Source of the DNA: Fusarium oxysporum f. sp. lycopersici 4287
Lineage: Eukaryota > Ascomycota > Sordariomycetes > Hypocreales > Nectriaceae
Direction: 5' to 3'
DNA length: 64,000 nucleotides
NCBI RefSeq assembly: GCF_000149955.1
Contig: NC_030990.1
Span: 2,996,627-3,060,626, forward strand
The translations under genes and the position numbers were made by a program. Of the stretch, positions 24,124-36,829 are shown piece after piece. Position 1 is the first letter of the stretch; each line of letters begins with the position of its first letter. The notes beneath the pieces are model-generated. The model did no database searches. It was not told the origin of the DNA and was given only the letters and a program-made list of their open reading frames with translations.

Positions 24124-25524
24124 GATGGCGATGTGTATTACAGTCTCACAACTGTGTGCAGCCGCTCAGGGATAGATATAGACAAAAGTCCTAAGCCGAA
24201 CAAAAACTCAATATAAAAAGTCGTGTGTTATTTGGATGTACACCTCAGGTCGGTACACTAGCATCTGATCTCGCAGGTCAAGAGCTAGGATAAAAGCAAC
24301 TAAGAACGGCACATGCCAAGGTATTATATCCATCTCATATTGATCTTAGTCCTGTCTGGTCCCTGGTCAGATTCACGGCCCGTCGTCGCAAGATCCAAAC
24401 AACTTTGGAGCAGGGAGCCGAGTGGAGCGTACAGACTGTATTCCTAGGTGACGCGGATCGGCATATTCTCTATTAGTTGCTTATAGGCACGAAGCATCTT
24501 GCAAACACCAATGAATGTCACGCATGGTTGCAGGATAGAAACCATCACGTCTTCCAATCAGCCGAAATCCGTTTGAATCCCGTCCCGAAGCTCGCCTTCC
24601 CTGTGGCTGCACTCGCTCATCTGATATATTGTCTAGCAGTTGAAGCAACCTTGAGCTGAGGACTGGGGGGGCCCAACAGGACGGATCGGGGTTGCATAGG
24701 ACAATGCGGTTCCCTTCCAGCGCTTCTGATCGCCTATAGACTAAGGAGGTGCGCATGCCCTTCCAGGAGAGGGGTATCAGACCAATATCGGCGATGGCAC
24801 ACCATCAAACACGTCTCAACCCCATCGAGAGATATCAGGCTGACTTCGATGAACACATATAGGCTATCAATCGTATATCAATGAAGCCGAACCCCGCCGA
24901 CATTATCTGACTAATGTTAAGCAGTCGGTATTCGGTATCATAAACGCCGTTTTGTTGTCCGCGATTCGGATCCGAACGAGCCGGCGTATTCTTTCGAGCC
25001 CCATTATGTTATTCTGATAAATAAGACGGAAACTCAATTCGAGGCCTGTTCCCAACGATCCCGTTTGATAGCTTCTTGAACTCTTACGCCTGGTAAATCC
25101 AAACGTGGCTCCGGATCGATCTTAGTCCGTCAGATTAAGTCGAGAAGATGTATGAGATGCTCTTTATTTATTCACCCAATGGCGGCAGAGTGCGCCGCAA
25201 TGTGATGGTGCAACATGGTAACCTACTAAGCTCATGATATAAAACAGAAATCAAACGAGGTTCGGATCCATTCAGACAAGCGCCTACCGGTCAGGATGAA
25301 AAGTTGTGGAGGCGTATCAATCACGTAAGGTGGATGGAATCACCCGATACCACGCTGTTTTTCGTCTCTAAGTTATACCACTATTCTTTCATCCTTGATT
25401 GAGGGGGCGCAGATTCAATCCGCTGGGAGCCATTTGTCGTTATGGATTTGATCTCAGTGGCCTGTGATATGACGTCTTGTTATCTGCCGAAAGAAATGCC
25501 CTTCACTTTTTCCGGGCTGCCGGT
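24124..25524. other. Intergenic region upstream of the MFS gene
   Basis: It holds the MFS promoter side and the 3' UTR of the methyltransferase gene. Short open frames at 24477-24756 have no coding character. I see nothing else. Confidence 0.45.
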
Positions 25525-27379
25525 TTAATCTCCAAGACCTTCCCACTCATCTTCATCTGTGTCAGTTCCTTGACGTGCATCGACAGCGATCTGTCGAGCA
25601 TTAAGATCATGTGCTGCAGGACTGCTTGTACTCTCGCTTTCTGAATCTTCATCTTCCTCTTCCTCTTCCTTTCTATCGCCACTGTTATCATCTTTTGCGG
25701 TTAAAGAGACATGCTCGCCAGTCGTTTTCAAGACTGGCATACCGAGCATGTCACGGATGATTGCACCGCTATCGTCTCGCAGGTAAGGACCCTCGTTGCC
25801 GGTAGTCCCGAAATTCTGTACATCGGGCCTCACAAAACCAGCCACAAAAAAGCCCATAACACCTTGCCCGTCATCCTTATAAGAGCGAATGCAAGCTTCT
25901 GCTATATCTTCATCGCCCCCACAGGCTTCAGGGAGTCCTCGGACGGGCCATTCTCTCAGACCAGAAACTTGATCTTTCCGCAACAGAATGCGCCAACCCC
26001 TTTGCTTCGCAATGTCGGATTCAAGAGCTTTCGTGACGACACGCTCGTTTTCTTGAATGTGAATTGAACAAGTGGAGTATGTAATTCGTTTTGCTGATGG
26101 GAATTTGAAGGCGTGTAATAGAAGCGTCAGTTGGAAAGAAGACAGCGCCTCCAAGCGTGTTTCTAGATCCTTCTCCGACTTGATGGCAGTCTCGTTACCG
26201 TCATCGTCTATCATGATCCTGTCCTCAGGTGTCTCTGTCTGCTCATGTTTCCTCTTGCGGCCGTTTTGCTTTGCTGCGGGACCCTTTCCTGTGCTACTGA
26301 TACCTTCGGGCAGGTGAAGGTCCGGCATCGAATCTCGTCCGACAATTCCACTCCCTGAGCAACTTGGATCCAGTAGCAAAGCTCCGACTGACTTGTACTT
26401 CTCTGCCATAGGGTCGACCTGTAGAAAATCTTGACCAAATCCAATTTTTGTCACAGGCTTTGAACCTGCAATTTTGACCATTTTCTCCAGAGTTTGTGCT
26501 CGTCGAGAATCTTTTTCGAATGCATAGATTGTTTGCTCTGGCGCATTGGATTCGGGCATATGTTCTTTGAGGATCGCTGCCAAGTGAGTTGTCTTATTGC
26601 CAGGAGCAGAGCATGCGTCGATCAGGTCGCCATCCTCTGCTCTGGGGTCTAAAAGATAAGCAGGGAAACAAGAGGCTTTGTCTTGTAGAATGATTTTACC
26701 CGTTGTGTACGCCTCTGTTTTTGTGAGATCTATTCCTGCAGTGATGGCCAAAAGGTTTGGCACATGTGGGTCAATGTATATGAGTCTTCCAGTGTTCGTG
26801 ACAACCTCCTTGATGGATGTGGCTCTTGTGTACTTGGAGAAAGTCGTCTCCAACTGTTCTTCGAGTGTACTCTTTACAGCATTGACACGAACCCAGCGAG
26901 GGTAATTCGCTTCTTCGCCGGCGCATTGTCTCTCAACTTGCTCTCTCAAAGCCTCGAGTGTTGGCATCTTTCTCCGAAGCCGTGCGAGCTTAAACTCTGA
27001 GCTTATACGTCCTTTATGCCTCTCAATTGATGCCCGAAGTCCATGGCCTTGTGGAAGAGCAATTCCCTTCTTGGCCAACAAAAGGTCATGTACAAGAAGT
27101 AATGACAACGTCGGGGTCAGCTGCGTGCATGATTTAGTATAGGAGTTCCGCAGTCTAGCGTAGGGACGGGCTGCAAACCTTGCGCTCAAGCTTCAGAAGC
27201 TCTGATCTCTCAATCACTTCTTTCAGAATGAGGCTCCATTTGCAACTCTCTAACACCAAGGCGTAAACTTGGTTTGGTGCGGATTTAAGATTTTTCTTCT
27301 TGAAAACACGCGACTTGAGACTTCCGCCTTCAAATGATGATCCCGCTAAGATCTCTGCTGCCTCATGATAAAGAGACAT
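25525..27379 (-). CDS. RCM1: 25S rRNA cytosine-C5 methyltransferase, Rcm1/NSUN5 family
   Basis: SAM-dependent enzyme of the NOL1/NOP2/Sun family. Yeast Rcm1 and human NSUN5 methylate one cytosine in the large-subunit rRNA. Exons are 27179-27379 and 25525-27120 with a 58-nt intron, giving 598 aa. The N-terminus (SLYHEAAEIL, QVYALVLESCKW) is the NSUN5-type extension. The catalytic domain shows the SAM loop DACSAPGNKTT near residue 233, LLDPSCSGSG near 317 with the family's PCSGSG-type cysteine, and YSTCS near 413, supplying the second catalytic cysteine. A Lys/Arg-rich insert (about residues 340-380) and an acidic Glu/Asp/Ser-rich C-terminal tail are fungal additions and suggest a nucleolar location. 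ATG 27379 was preferred over an upstream TTG. Confidence 0.93.
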
Positions 27380-28056
27380 TTTCAATGTAGTTTTGAGTGA
27401 GGAAGGGCCGTGTGGTGAAAAAGAAAATGCAAGAGAGAAAGACTGGTCGTTCGTTCAATTTTTAACCGAACTTTATCCGATGCGAATGGACGGAGGTGAG
27501 AGTGCAATATGGCACAACATTGGCCTAGAGCAACTGAAGATAAACGGAGGCTGATGTAGTATTCTTAAGTTGAGAGTCCGAATTCCTAGGTTGACAATAG
27601 ATTCTTCACTCAAGCAACATGGTCACTAGTAGGATTAGAGACGGGTGTGGCTACTGAGCCGAGGACACTTTGATCACTTTTGTGTGCTGCGAGTGAATGT
27701 ATTTCGCATATGCCCTGGATTCATGACGGGCAAAAGATATGCGCTCAAGCGCTTTGGGCCCTTGGCAAGCAAGGTATGTCCTCCATATATGTACATGTGT
27801 AGAAGCGAATCATCCAACAACTTTCTTCCTTCCCCTCAATTCCATTCCCTTGCACCGCGCAACTTGAATCAAAAAGCCTGTCCACGAAATCGCCAACCTT
27901 ATATTTTCCGGTCCAAGGAAGCCAAGTGGTCACTGGACCCCTATACAAGATGCTCCGTAGATGTACCATCACAAGAAATGTGAGAAAATCTTTCTGCCAC
28001 CTAGACTGCCATTCAAAGTATGCTATTAGCAGAGCCAGTTCGCCAGTAAGCAATGC
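27380..28056. other. Intergenic region between the RCM1 promoter and the DUF1996 gene
   Basis: It holds the RCM1 5' region and the 3' UTR of the DUF1996 gene. No further gene is supported. Confidence 0.45.
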
Positions 28057-29718
28057 TTAGCGGCGGAGGTGGCTACGGCGGCGGAGATGGTTGTGTCCAC
28101 TGCCATGGTGGTGAGCATGTCGTCGAACATGATCTCTCTTGTAGCTAGGAGTGCCAGCCTCAGTCTGGACAGGCACACTGGCTGTCTGTGTGACTGTCAC
28201 GGTGTTCCAGACGGTATGGACTCTAGTCTTGCACTTCTTGGGCTTTTCAGGCTTGTCGAAGATGTCGGTTGGCTTAGGGGCACTGGAGAGAACATCAGTT
28301 GCTTGAGCAGCCGCCTCGGACACAACTGCAGGGTGGGAAGGTAGAGTAGGCTTAGGAACAACTGGTTCCTCATGGGCACCAGTGGAATCAGAAGTTGGCT
28401 TGGTGTAGCCGGGAAGTTCAACGGCAGTGGTCTTCTCCCCAGAAGCCGACTTGCTGGCGGAGGGTTGGACAGAGGGCTTGCTGGGGCTACTCTCCTTGTC
28501 GCCGCCGGAGGGCATTGAAGGGGCCTTGTCGCCATAAGAAAATCCACTCAAAGGGTTGTTTCCAGGGAGTTTACTCAAGGTGCCGGTAATCTTTTCATCG
28601 ACCTCGGACTCAATGGTGCAGTCACCTTTGTTGAGGCCATAGGTGAGGCCTGGGCAGTGGTCCATACCCTCGGTACCAGCGTTACAGGTGTCAATGATAT
28701 GCTGGAGGAGGTCTTCGTCCCAACCGGCCATGAAGTCGGCATGGCTGCTGTATCCGGTAACGTCGCCATTGGAAAAGACGAAGGGCTGCTTGCCCTCACC
28801 CTCAGTCCAGCGGCCAGCAAATTTGTCGGTGCGCCAGTAAGCCTCGTAGAAAAGGTGAGGAACGTGAATCCAACCCTTGGGGCAGTCGAGATAACCGTCA
28901 TTGTCCTCGGGGTAGGCCATGTTGTTCTTGAAGTCGGTGAGGCCAGCCTCGGGGTTGTAACAAGAGGGGAAGTGGACATCAGCTCGGAGGGGAGAGTATT
29001 TGCCATCACAAGTTCGATCAGGGAACCCGACACCCTCACCCTTGTTGACAGGATCACCTACACCAGCCATCTTGCCATCAGACTTGGCATCCCAAGATGG
29101 GAGCGTGTAATCGTTGTTCAAGCGGGGGCAAGTCATTCTGGCAGGATTGACAGGACCCTTTGAAGGGTCAAGATTGGGCTTGCTGCCAGCCTTGGGCATG
29201 GTACGGGTCATAGCATCACCAGCAACGATCTGGAGACCAACAGGGAAAGGCTTGATATCATCGTGTGTCTTCTCGAAGCTGTTCGCTTTGTCAGTAATAT
29301 GCGCAAGACAATACGATAATCGGGAAAGTGAAGGGCCGGAGTGGCGCAATGAGACAAGACAGTGCTCTTACAAGTAGTAGGCATTGAAGTAGTCGAACTC
29401 AACATCTTCAAACTCCCCAGATTTGGGGTCATGGAAATAAAGAGTGGGAAACCAGTAGTTACTGTTGTCGCCCTTGACAAGCGCATTGCTGCACTTTGAC
29501 TTCTGGAGATCCTCTCCGGTCGCCTTGGTGCTGAAGCCACTGCCACCCATGATGTGGTGGACATGAGTGGAGGTCTGACCAGGGAAAAGGATGGGATCCA
29601 TACGACCTCTAGTGAGCTGGTCGTTGGTGAAGCGCAAGACGGCGAAGGTACCCGTCTCGTGAGCAGCAGAAGCGGCGCCGGCGAGAACCGCAGCGGCGGT
29701 AGCGAAAGCGGACTTCAT
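28057..29718 (-). CDS. Secreted DUF1996-domain protein
   Basis: Exons are 29372-29718 and 28057-29278, giving 522 aa. The 93-nt intron ends in TACTGACAAAGCGAACAG, a good branch point and acceptor. Residues 1-18 or so form a signal peptide. The DUF1996 domain follows (about residues 35-290) with its typical features: an HVHHIMGGSGF-like HIMG motif, a YWFPTLYF segment, RADVHFPSCYN, and a CPKGWIHVPHLFYEAYW segment. Function is unknown in the family. The C-terminal third is a Ser/Pro/Thr-rich linker, then a TVWNTVTVTQT segment and a His/Arg-rich tail (HHHGSGHNHLRRRSHLRR) without a GPI signal. The ATG at 29718 directly precedes the signal peptide. Confidence 0.92.
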
Positions 29719-32220
29719 GATGGGAGACAATGATAAATGGAGTTTAAAAGTATCGAGCTAATGGTTTAACCGCACGGAGGGATTTTCGACGGCGGAGTGG
29801 GAAACGATGTAAATGCTAGCGTTGAGATCTCTGGGATTCTGGGCGCTGAGAATGAAACCTGATTCTTCTTCAAGAGGAAGCAGACAAGTGTAAAGCGGGG
29901 GGACACGCAGGTGATACCGGAGCACCTGTGAGAAGAAAGAATGTTTCGCAACCGTCCAGTCACTATGTTAAGCGCAAGTGAATCGGAGACGATGGATAGA
30001 TCGTGGTGGTTGACACAGTGAAAAAGGAGGGTAACAAGTAGTTCAGAGAAAAGAAAGGTCTGAAGCTGCTCTGAAGAATGAATGAGTGAGTGAGTGAGTA
30101 GAACCGAAATAGAGAAATGAGAGGACGTGCCCAGCAGTGCAGTGTACGAGGGAAAATAAGATAAATAAGAAAAAGAGCGTGTGGAAGGATGAAGAGAAAG
30201 AAGTGTGTTGGACGAGGATCAGAGGTGAAGGTCTTTGTGTGAACGGGGGCCGACCTGGACTGAATCCTTTAGGATCCATCCATTCATTCGCTGCAGCTGC
30301 CAACACCTATAATCAGACTGCACTGGCCTTGTCACTGCGGCCACTTTGATATTCTCTAAGCGCGTGCACGTCCATCATTGGTTTCTTGGCTTTCTCGTCA
30401 TCGAGGTTGTCTATTTGATCAAAGGATTATGGTGATGGAGCCTATGGGCGTGGCGAGCTACTATTCCCCCGTTTTTACTAACGGCCGGGCCTAATTCAGG
30501 GGTCGCCCAAGCCGCCAGGCGTTTTCGGAACTTTCTAGTGTAGCAAGATGGTGAAAGAGGATTGGCTACAGCGGTTCAAGCCACATCTAGGGGCCATGTG
30601 TAAATTAATGTATGAAACCTTGATTTTTTGGCTCGACTTTGTCGCGATAGCTGGTGAAGAGACAGGAGTCAAGTCAGATGAAACAGAATGAGCGCCAATA
30701 TCCAGAACTATCATTGGCTGTGTGTTCTCGTTTTTCATAGGGCTGGGCAAAATCTACATGCGTACCTGCATCGAAAAACCTCATTCATGGCGGCTGGCGC
30801 CAAGGTTAGTGGATGATGGACAGGGGAAATTGACAGGGACCATGAATCACAGTCCGCCCCTATGTAGTAGGAAAAGAACAGCTCACTAAATGAATGTTTT
30901 CCATAGGTACCTAAAGGTAAGGTAAGGCAGGTAGGCGGTAACCACTGCAAGCAGTGTACAACAGATATGCGCTGGCGGTCGGTGTGACTTGGAACCGACG
31001 CAGTCATGTTTGATTGGTGGTGGTGGAATTGATGAGCTACAGTCTGTATTTCTGTACTCCGGCTTCATCTGCTGTTATACATTAATCATGAAGATGTTTG
31101 CTTCAACTGATCATGCGCCAGAACCACAGTCGCGATTCAAGCTGCACAACCGTCACTCCTCGTCTTCTAAGCACAAAGAACAGAAAAGGTTCAGAACAAA
31201 GAGGACCGGCCCGTCAGATCTTGGAGATTACAGGGTCACACCCTAAAGTGCCTGCAGATCTTGACCTGGTCTGAAACAGCAGGGATCTTACTGGTGTTGC
31301 AGGGGTAGAGCCATGGGCTTAATCTGGATGATCGAGATGGTCCTCGGGCGATCAACGACTATGACTATTGACGGTTAGTTCACTTGAGAATTCGATAGTC
31401 ATTTATATGCTGTTGCCACCTCATTCTGAACAGCGACGTCCACAATTTGTCACCCTTCAACCCTCAGTACAGGCTGTCATGAGCAACACAGGAAACCCTT
31501 GTACTATTACTTATGGCCGCGAAACGGAGCGGGTGTTTCAACCCTGGAGCAACCTGAACTGGGATCAGAGAAACAAACAGTGTATCCTTGCCTTCACTCA
31601 AAGACCTTTTTCGTTTTCGTTTCCCTCCGTTGAGCCTCCAAGCGGTATCCGAATATCACTCATAACTGCGTGTTGTTGATTGCGCCACTAACTCCTAGCA
31701 CGAGGTCGAAAACCATTGGATTGATCTGGGCTATTAAAGAGAATCTCGCGTGGCTTCTACCTTTCTCTTGGCTGCTGAGGACTACCTAAAGCTCCACCGG
31801 AATGACCTGAAACGCCCCAGGATTCTCCCTGCTTGTTAATCAAGGGAGCGTTGTCAACGGTCGACTTCTCTTCAGCTCCTCAACTTGGAAGACTGGCTAA
31901 TCCCCAGGGAGCAAGAAAAATTCTGGCGTTGAGCCAAGGTGCCAGAAATACCTAATCTGGGGTTTGCTAAATCTAGACTAAATTATACTAACTTTGCATG
32001 TGTCTTTTTGTCACTTAAGATAGAGATCCTAAGTTTTATTGCCTCCCCTTGCTAATATAACAAAAACCTGAAAGGTAACAGGCTTTGTTCTATGAATCGT
32101 TGCCCCCGAGTTGAACTAAGCATCTACGCTATGTCGGAGATTATCTAAAGGGAAACTCTCAATTAGACTGTTTAGCTGGCTTGTATTGGTTAATGCGTAT
32201 ATTCCTTCTGTAACTACTCC
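29719..32220. other. Gene-poor region with the CT-rich leader of the DUF1996 gene
   Basis: Next to the DUF1996 gene the minus strand is pyrimidine-rich (30040-30200) and includes an (ACTC)n run at about 30080-30100, consistent with a long 5' leader. From about 31300 the sequence becomes AT-rich and merges into the degraded region to the right. No intact gene is seen. Confidence 0.4.
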
Positions 32221-34020
32221 TCACCACCAGCTGCCACTTTGGAGTTGATGTCTCTTCTCCTTCATCAGCGGCAAGTGTGCCATGGAACACCCGACTATTC
32301 CGCGAGTGATTTCGAGGCCTCGTTCTTTGTTCATATCAAGGAGCGTGGGGAAGTCAGTAACCATCCACTAGCTAGTGTTATGGACTTTATTCAGTTGAAA
32401 CAGTAGAGATGCAATACCAATATTCTCAGCCATGCCCAAACCAACTTCGCAAGGAAACCCAATACCTCTACTAATAGAGATATACCCTGAACGAGCATCC
32501 GTTAAATCACCGGTCCTCACACAAATGTGAGATATCAGCTTGCTATCGTGCTAGTAAGTTTACTTTTTATTCGCATAAACGGTTAACTGGATGAAGGCAC
32601 TGGGATCCAGCTCACTGTTCACCTGTCTACTGAGCCCTATATCTATGGTAATTTCCTGATTCTTGACTGAAAAAAAGACTCGATGGCGATCACCTGGTTA
32701 TTTGATATTTACGAACTGCACCAGTCTCTGATTGATCCTTTCAAGATGTCTCAAACCACTAGGCCCGTTCATCATTACGTGAGCTTTAATGATAGGTTAG
32801 ATGTCAACTCGTCATTCGGATATACTTCAAAGAAGGCAATTAGAGCCGTGACTCCATCGTCATTCTGAACATACTTCAAGTTGTACGAAAGTTACACATG
32901 CTAGGCAAATGGATGCAGGTAGCCGCCATCTAGCTTCTCGATCTTCGATTGGTTAGTTAAGGCATTGTATTCAACCCCCACGCCTACATCAAGTCCAGAA
33001 GGGAGGTTTAGATAATAGATCAAACAGTACATCATTCGGATCAACCACAAATGCATTTAAAGAGGCCAGCGTGAACACTAGTTTTCTATATTGAATGGTT
33101 GTGTCTGCGTCACTCAAAAGGATTTCAAGGTTAACCTGTCCATAATTAAGAATTGCCTACCCTGTATACAGTAATAATGCTGAAGGTTAGTGTCCAAGTT
33201 GGATCAGAATCAAGTTTCGATTGTTGCAGAGAGGTTATTTTCAAGTTTTGCTCTTTGTAGGATGTGAGAGCTGGCCTTATTACCATGAATAGCAATCATA
33301 CCAGATTGTGCTGGGTTGCTATGAGTTCAAAGTTCACTGCCTGAATAGATTCGTGGCTGTGTTTCCTGAAATTAACTCTTCTCATAAATTTCGTAAAGCA
33401 TGCTATTTCAGTAGATGTTGTCCTGGTTTAGCCACAATCGGTGACATGTTCTCAGGACTATCGTAGGCACTGAGTAAATTCATCACGGCTAGTTGGCCTT
33501 TTTACAAACTACTGTAAGCCTTATACCACTACACTAAGTAAATAACCCTTCTTAAGGTTAGATTTTTATGAGGCTTTTCAGGGTTTCTTTTCTCCAGTCT
33601 AGTTTATTTACCCAACTATACTTCATTAACTAAGTTACCTTACCTATGACAGCTGTTTTGCATGCTAGCTGTGATAAATTTACTCAGTCCTGCGTACGAA
33701 AATAAAGGTTGCATGATTTTTGTTCCGTCCATTTGATGAGTAAGAACATAATCAAAGCCACCAACATACCATTTCATGCCATTAAAGACGGAGATTTCTG
33801 GTATAGTACTGGACCAGTTATGAGCCCACATGAAATTTCATGCATATATTGTTGCTGGAAGAGCATGTCCATGGTATGAACCCCTAAACATCTGCTGGTT
33901 GCATTATCATGTAAGCCTGTATTATTCGGTCAGAGACATGCTCATGACCTGTTGGCTCTCTACGGCTGACGAGGGATATCTTCCGTTTTCTGTATAAGTT
34001 CTCTCGAGAGTTAGCGGATG
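32221..34020 (-). pseudogene. Degraded, unrecognised protein-coding sequence with RIP-like nonsense codons
   Basis: Reading the minus strand in one frame gives long protein-like stretches broken by stops: 34020-33640, 33480-33361, 33147-32992 and about 32774-32221. The part 32960-32778 continues in another frame. The last block is over 180 codons and is broken only by TAA (32698-32700, 32560-32562) and TAG (32551-32553, 32368-32370) before a final TGA at 32221. TAA and TAG are what CAA and CAG become by CpA-to-TpA change, the signature of repeat-induced point mutation. Fragments such as YGQVNLEILLSDADTTIQYR and SGYISISRGIGFPCEVGLGM look like real protein, but I do not recognise the family. 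The frame may extend right to about 34560. Confidence 0.5.
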
Positions 34021-36829
34021 TCTCAGACAAGACCTTCTCTCACCGTTATGTGGAGGTGGTAGATCGACGCCAAATTCCAACAAATCGTCTCATGGACATA
34101 ACTAAACGCTTGCCAGAAGTAATTTTTACGCCGGTGTGCATAAAAGTAAAAGCTGTGGGAAATCTCGATATCAAGCCGTTCACACCAAAACCGGACAGCC
34201 ACTTTTACAATGCATTCTGAGACAACCTCAGTTGATGTAGTCAGAAGCACGTAATCGGTAATGCGTAGCGTACGGGAGGGATACTAGTGCTGCCGGTTTA
34301 TTCCAAATGGGTTTGCTTGAGACATTATTCATGCAGAAGACTTCGCCGTGTGCTAACATGATAAACACAATTTTCCCCTACATGCTGTGCCCTGTGGGAC
34401 CATATGATATGTCAGGAGGCTGAGCCAGTAGCCAGGAATGGTGTGTTGACATTTTTCTTTGTCGAACACTTACGAAATAATTCGTTATAGCTTCCAGTGC
34501 TTTGAAAAAGACTACAGCTTTCCTCGCATGCCAAGCTTCACGGCCTGATCCAGCATCCACTCTGTAGACAGGGACACGATAGGAGAAGCTAGAAAGGGGA
34601 GGAGAAAGAATGGAGTTTTAGGTCTCAGCAGTTGGACTCTGAGGGCGTCTTGAGCTCTGGCATATTAAGGATTGATGAGTTGATGTCAGCTAACGCAACG
34701 TTGGCAACGAATCTGTTGTTGCTAGTTAGCTCGATTCGTCACAAAATCGATCAAGACACCGTTAGAGATCTGTGAGAGTTGACGATGCCAGCAAGAGTAC
34801 AGTACCATGCTAGTCATGTGCAAGGAAGACACATGTACCGTACCATGTTGAGCTGAGGCTTGTATGATGAGGGGCAGCGCCGAGAGGCGACACGAGGGAT
34901 GAGTTGCTGGATCAAAGATGTGTCTCAAAACCTTGTCTTTCTCCGGGCCTTGGCATGATCGGCAATGGCAGTGATTCAGAAAACACCATGTCAGATTTGT
35001 CTCTGCTTGTCACTCACATATCATCAACCAGTGGAATGCTACAGCACGATTTCTCCGGAGATTCATCTCCAATGCCCTTCTCCGGGATCGGCCGAGGGCT
35101 GCAGCCCGAGCTGGAAACAACGAAACTTGCTTGCAAGAGTCTGCTTCTTATACGAGTCTAAGGTCTCACTTTTTGTACTTATTTTGACATCCGTCGTCAA
35201 GGTACGAGATTGGGTGTCGTAAAATATTCCCCCCTAAGGAAGCAATGCAGTACTCTCAGAGACTTGCCGTTACAAGCGTTCTCCGGTTTAACTAGTTGAC
35301 TGGCTCACTCGAGATCAGATAACGGAGCTTTCACGATATCTAACAGATGCGGGAGCTTGCGTAGTTCCCGCATCGGATTCAACCACTTTTCGGTGGTGGC
35401 TATGCATGTATGTACTGTATATGTTTTCACGGGTCACTGTCTCAATGGCAGTCTGTAAAGCGGGTAGCCCCAAGCCATCGCAACGGCGGAGCTTACCTCC
35501 GGACTGCATGACCCGGGTGACAGAATAATAGCAGAAATTGGTGGTATGAGGCCCAGTAATATTCCAACAACGATGGGTTATTGAGCAGCGACTGAAACTG
35601 TCTAATGTTTAACCAAGGTTCTGTCTGACATGCGCTGATCGAGTAGGTGTGCATTTAACAAGGACAGCCGCCTGAAAAAGGCTGATACGCCAATTTTGAC
35701 ATCTGTGAAGGTGAGATAGACAGCTTGCTTAGTACGACCAACTCTCCTCTTCCGAGATGGTTCAGCATGATGCTAGTTGTCGATCAGCTCAGCGAAGTGG
35801 TGTGGTGCCAATCTTTTGGATGCCCTCCTAGTTAGTTGGGCAATCAAAGAACGTTGAGCTTAGCGACAAAGGATAACGCTGCCAGGTCACAAAGTTTTCT
35901 GTCATCGGATCTTTCCTCGTTCGCGAGATCTCACTTTGACATCCTGTCAAGTAATAGTCAACTTGACCTGTCATATTCAACAAGTTGCACGCATTTTGCC
36001 ACTTTTGCACAAGCTCATTGATCCAGTCACTGCATTAGAAACATCAAAACCTCCCCAGCGAGCGGTCATGCAGTTGAACTTTGATGAGAAACAAATTACC
36101 GCACAACTTTCTTCGTGGACGCACACGGAAACATCTGGTTTGGGTCCGAATGTTATACTGGAATGCGACTATGACTTGTGACCCATAAACTGCTCTTACT
36201 CAATCATCCCAATCTGGTCTTGACCCGTCTAGGTACTGGGACAAACCCAGAGGCCATGCAAAGGAATAACAATCATGTAACGGGAGTATCTACGCCTCCT
36301 GGCTGCAAGGGACAAGACGACCCGGCTAATGTCAAAGTTGTTGTTCACAGAAGCTTAATGCTAGAAGTGAATGAATCCTGTTGGTTGTGGGTCGACTTCT
36401 TAGCTATCATGCATCGGCGGTCGAATGTGATCTGCTCCGTTGAGCCATATATGACCACTCTTAAGAGGAGTCGCGATTTCTAACGGGCATTTGGGGTTCT
36501 TGGCGAGAACAAGGGAACATGCAAGAAGAGAAGGAGAATATATGTTCTCTTTATTCCACAAGTTGTGATACGGGCACAGTACCCCTTCTCAACATCAACT
36601 TATATGCTGAAACTATTTTAACTGAAGCATGCCTTGCTGAAACAAACGCAAACCATGGTATAATGAGCACATCAGAACAACCTTCATTCTGTAGCGCAGT
36701 ATAGAAACACCCAGGTAGCATCGTCAATCAATATAGCGCCATATTGTCCCATCCGTGTACGTGTATGACCCGAAATTGCCTGCCTTGAAAACACATCGAA
36801 CGCCCTATATATTATATGCTGTGTGTTCA
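34021..36829. other. AT-rich gene-poor region
   Basis: No intact gene is visible. Minus-strand open frames at 34023-34250 and 34378-34560 may be upstream pieces of the degraded gene; the second is in the same frame. The right end contains the 3' UTR of the velvet gene. Confidence 0.35.

Noticed and set aside
33537..33611. Inverted GTAAATAA/TTATTTAC as a mobile-element terminus
   Set aside because: Only 8 bases in AT-rich sequence, easily expected by chance, with no further matches.
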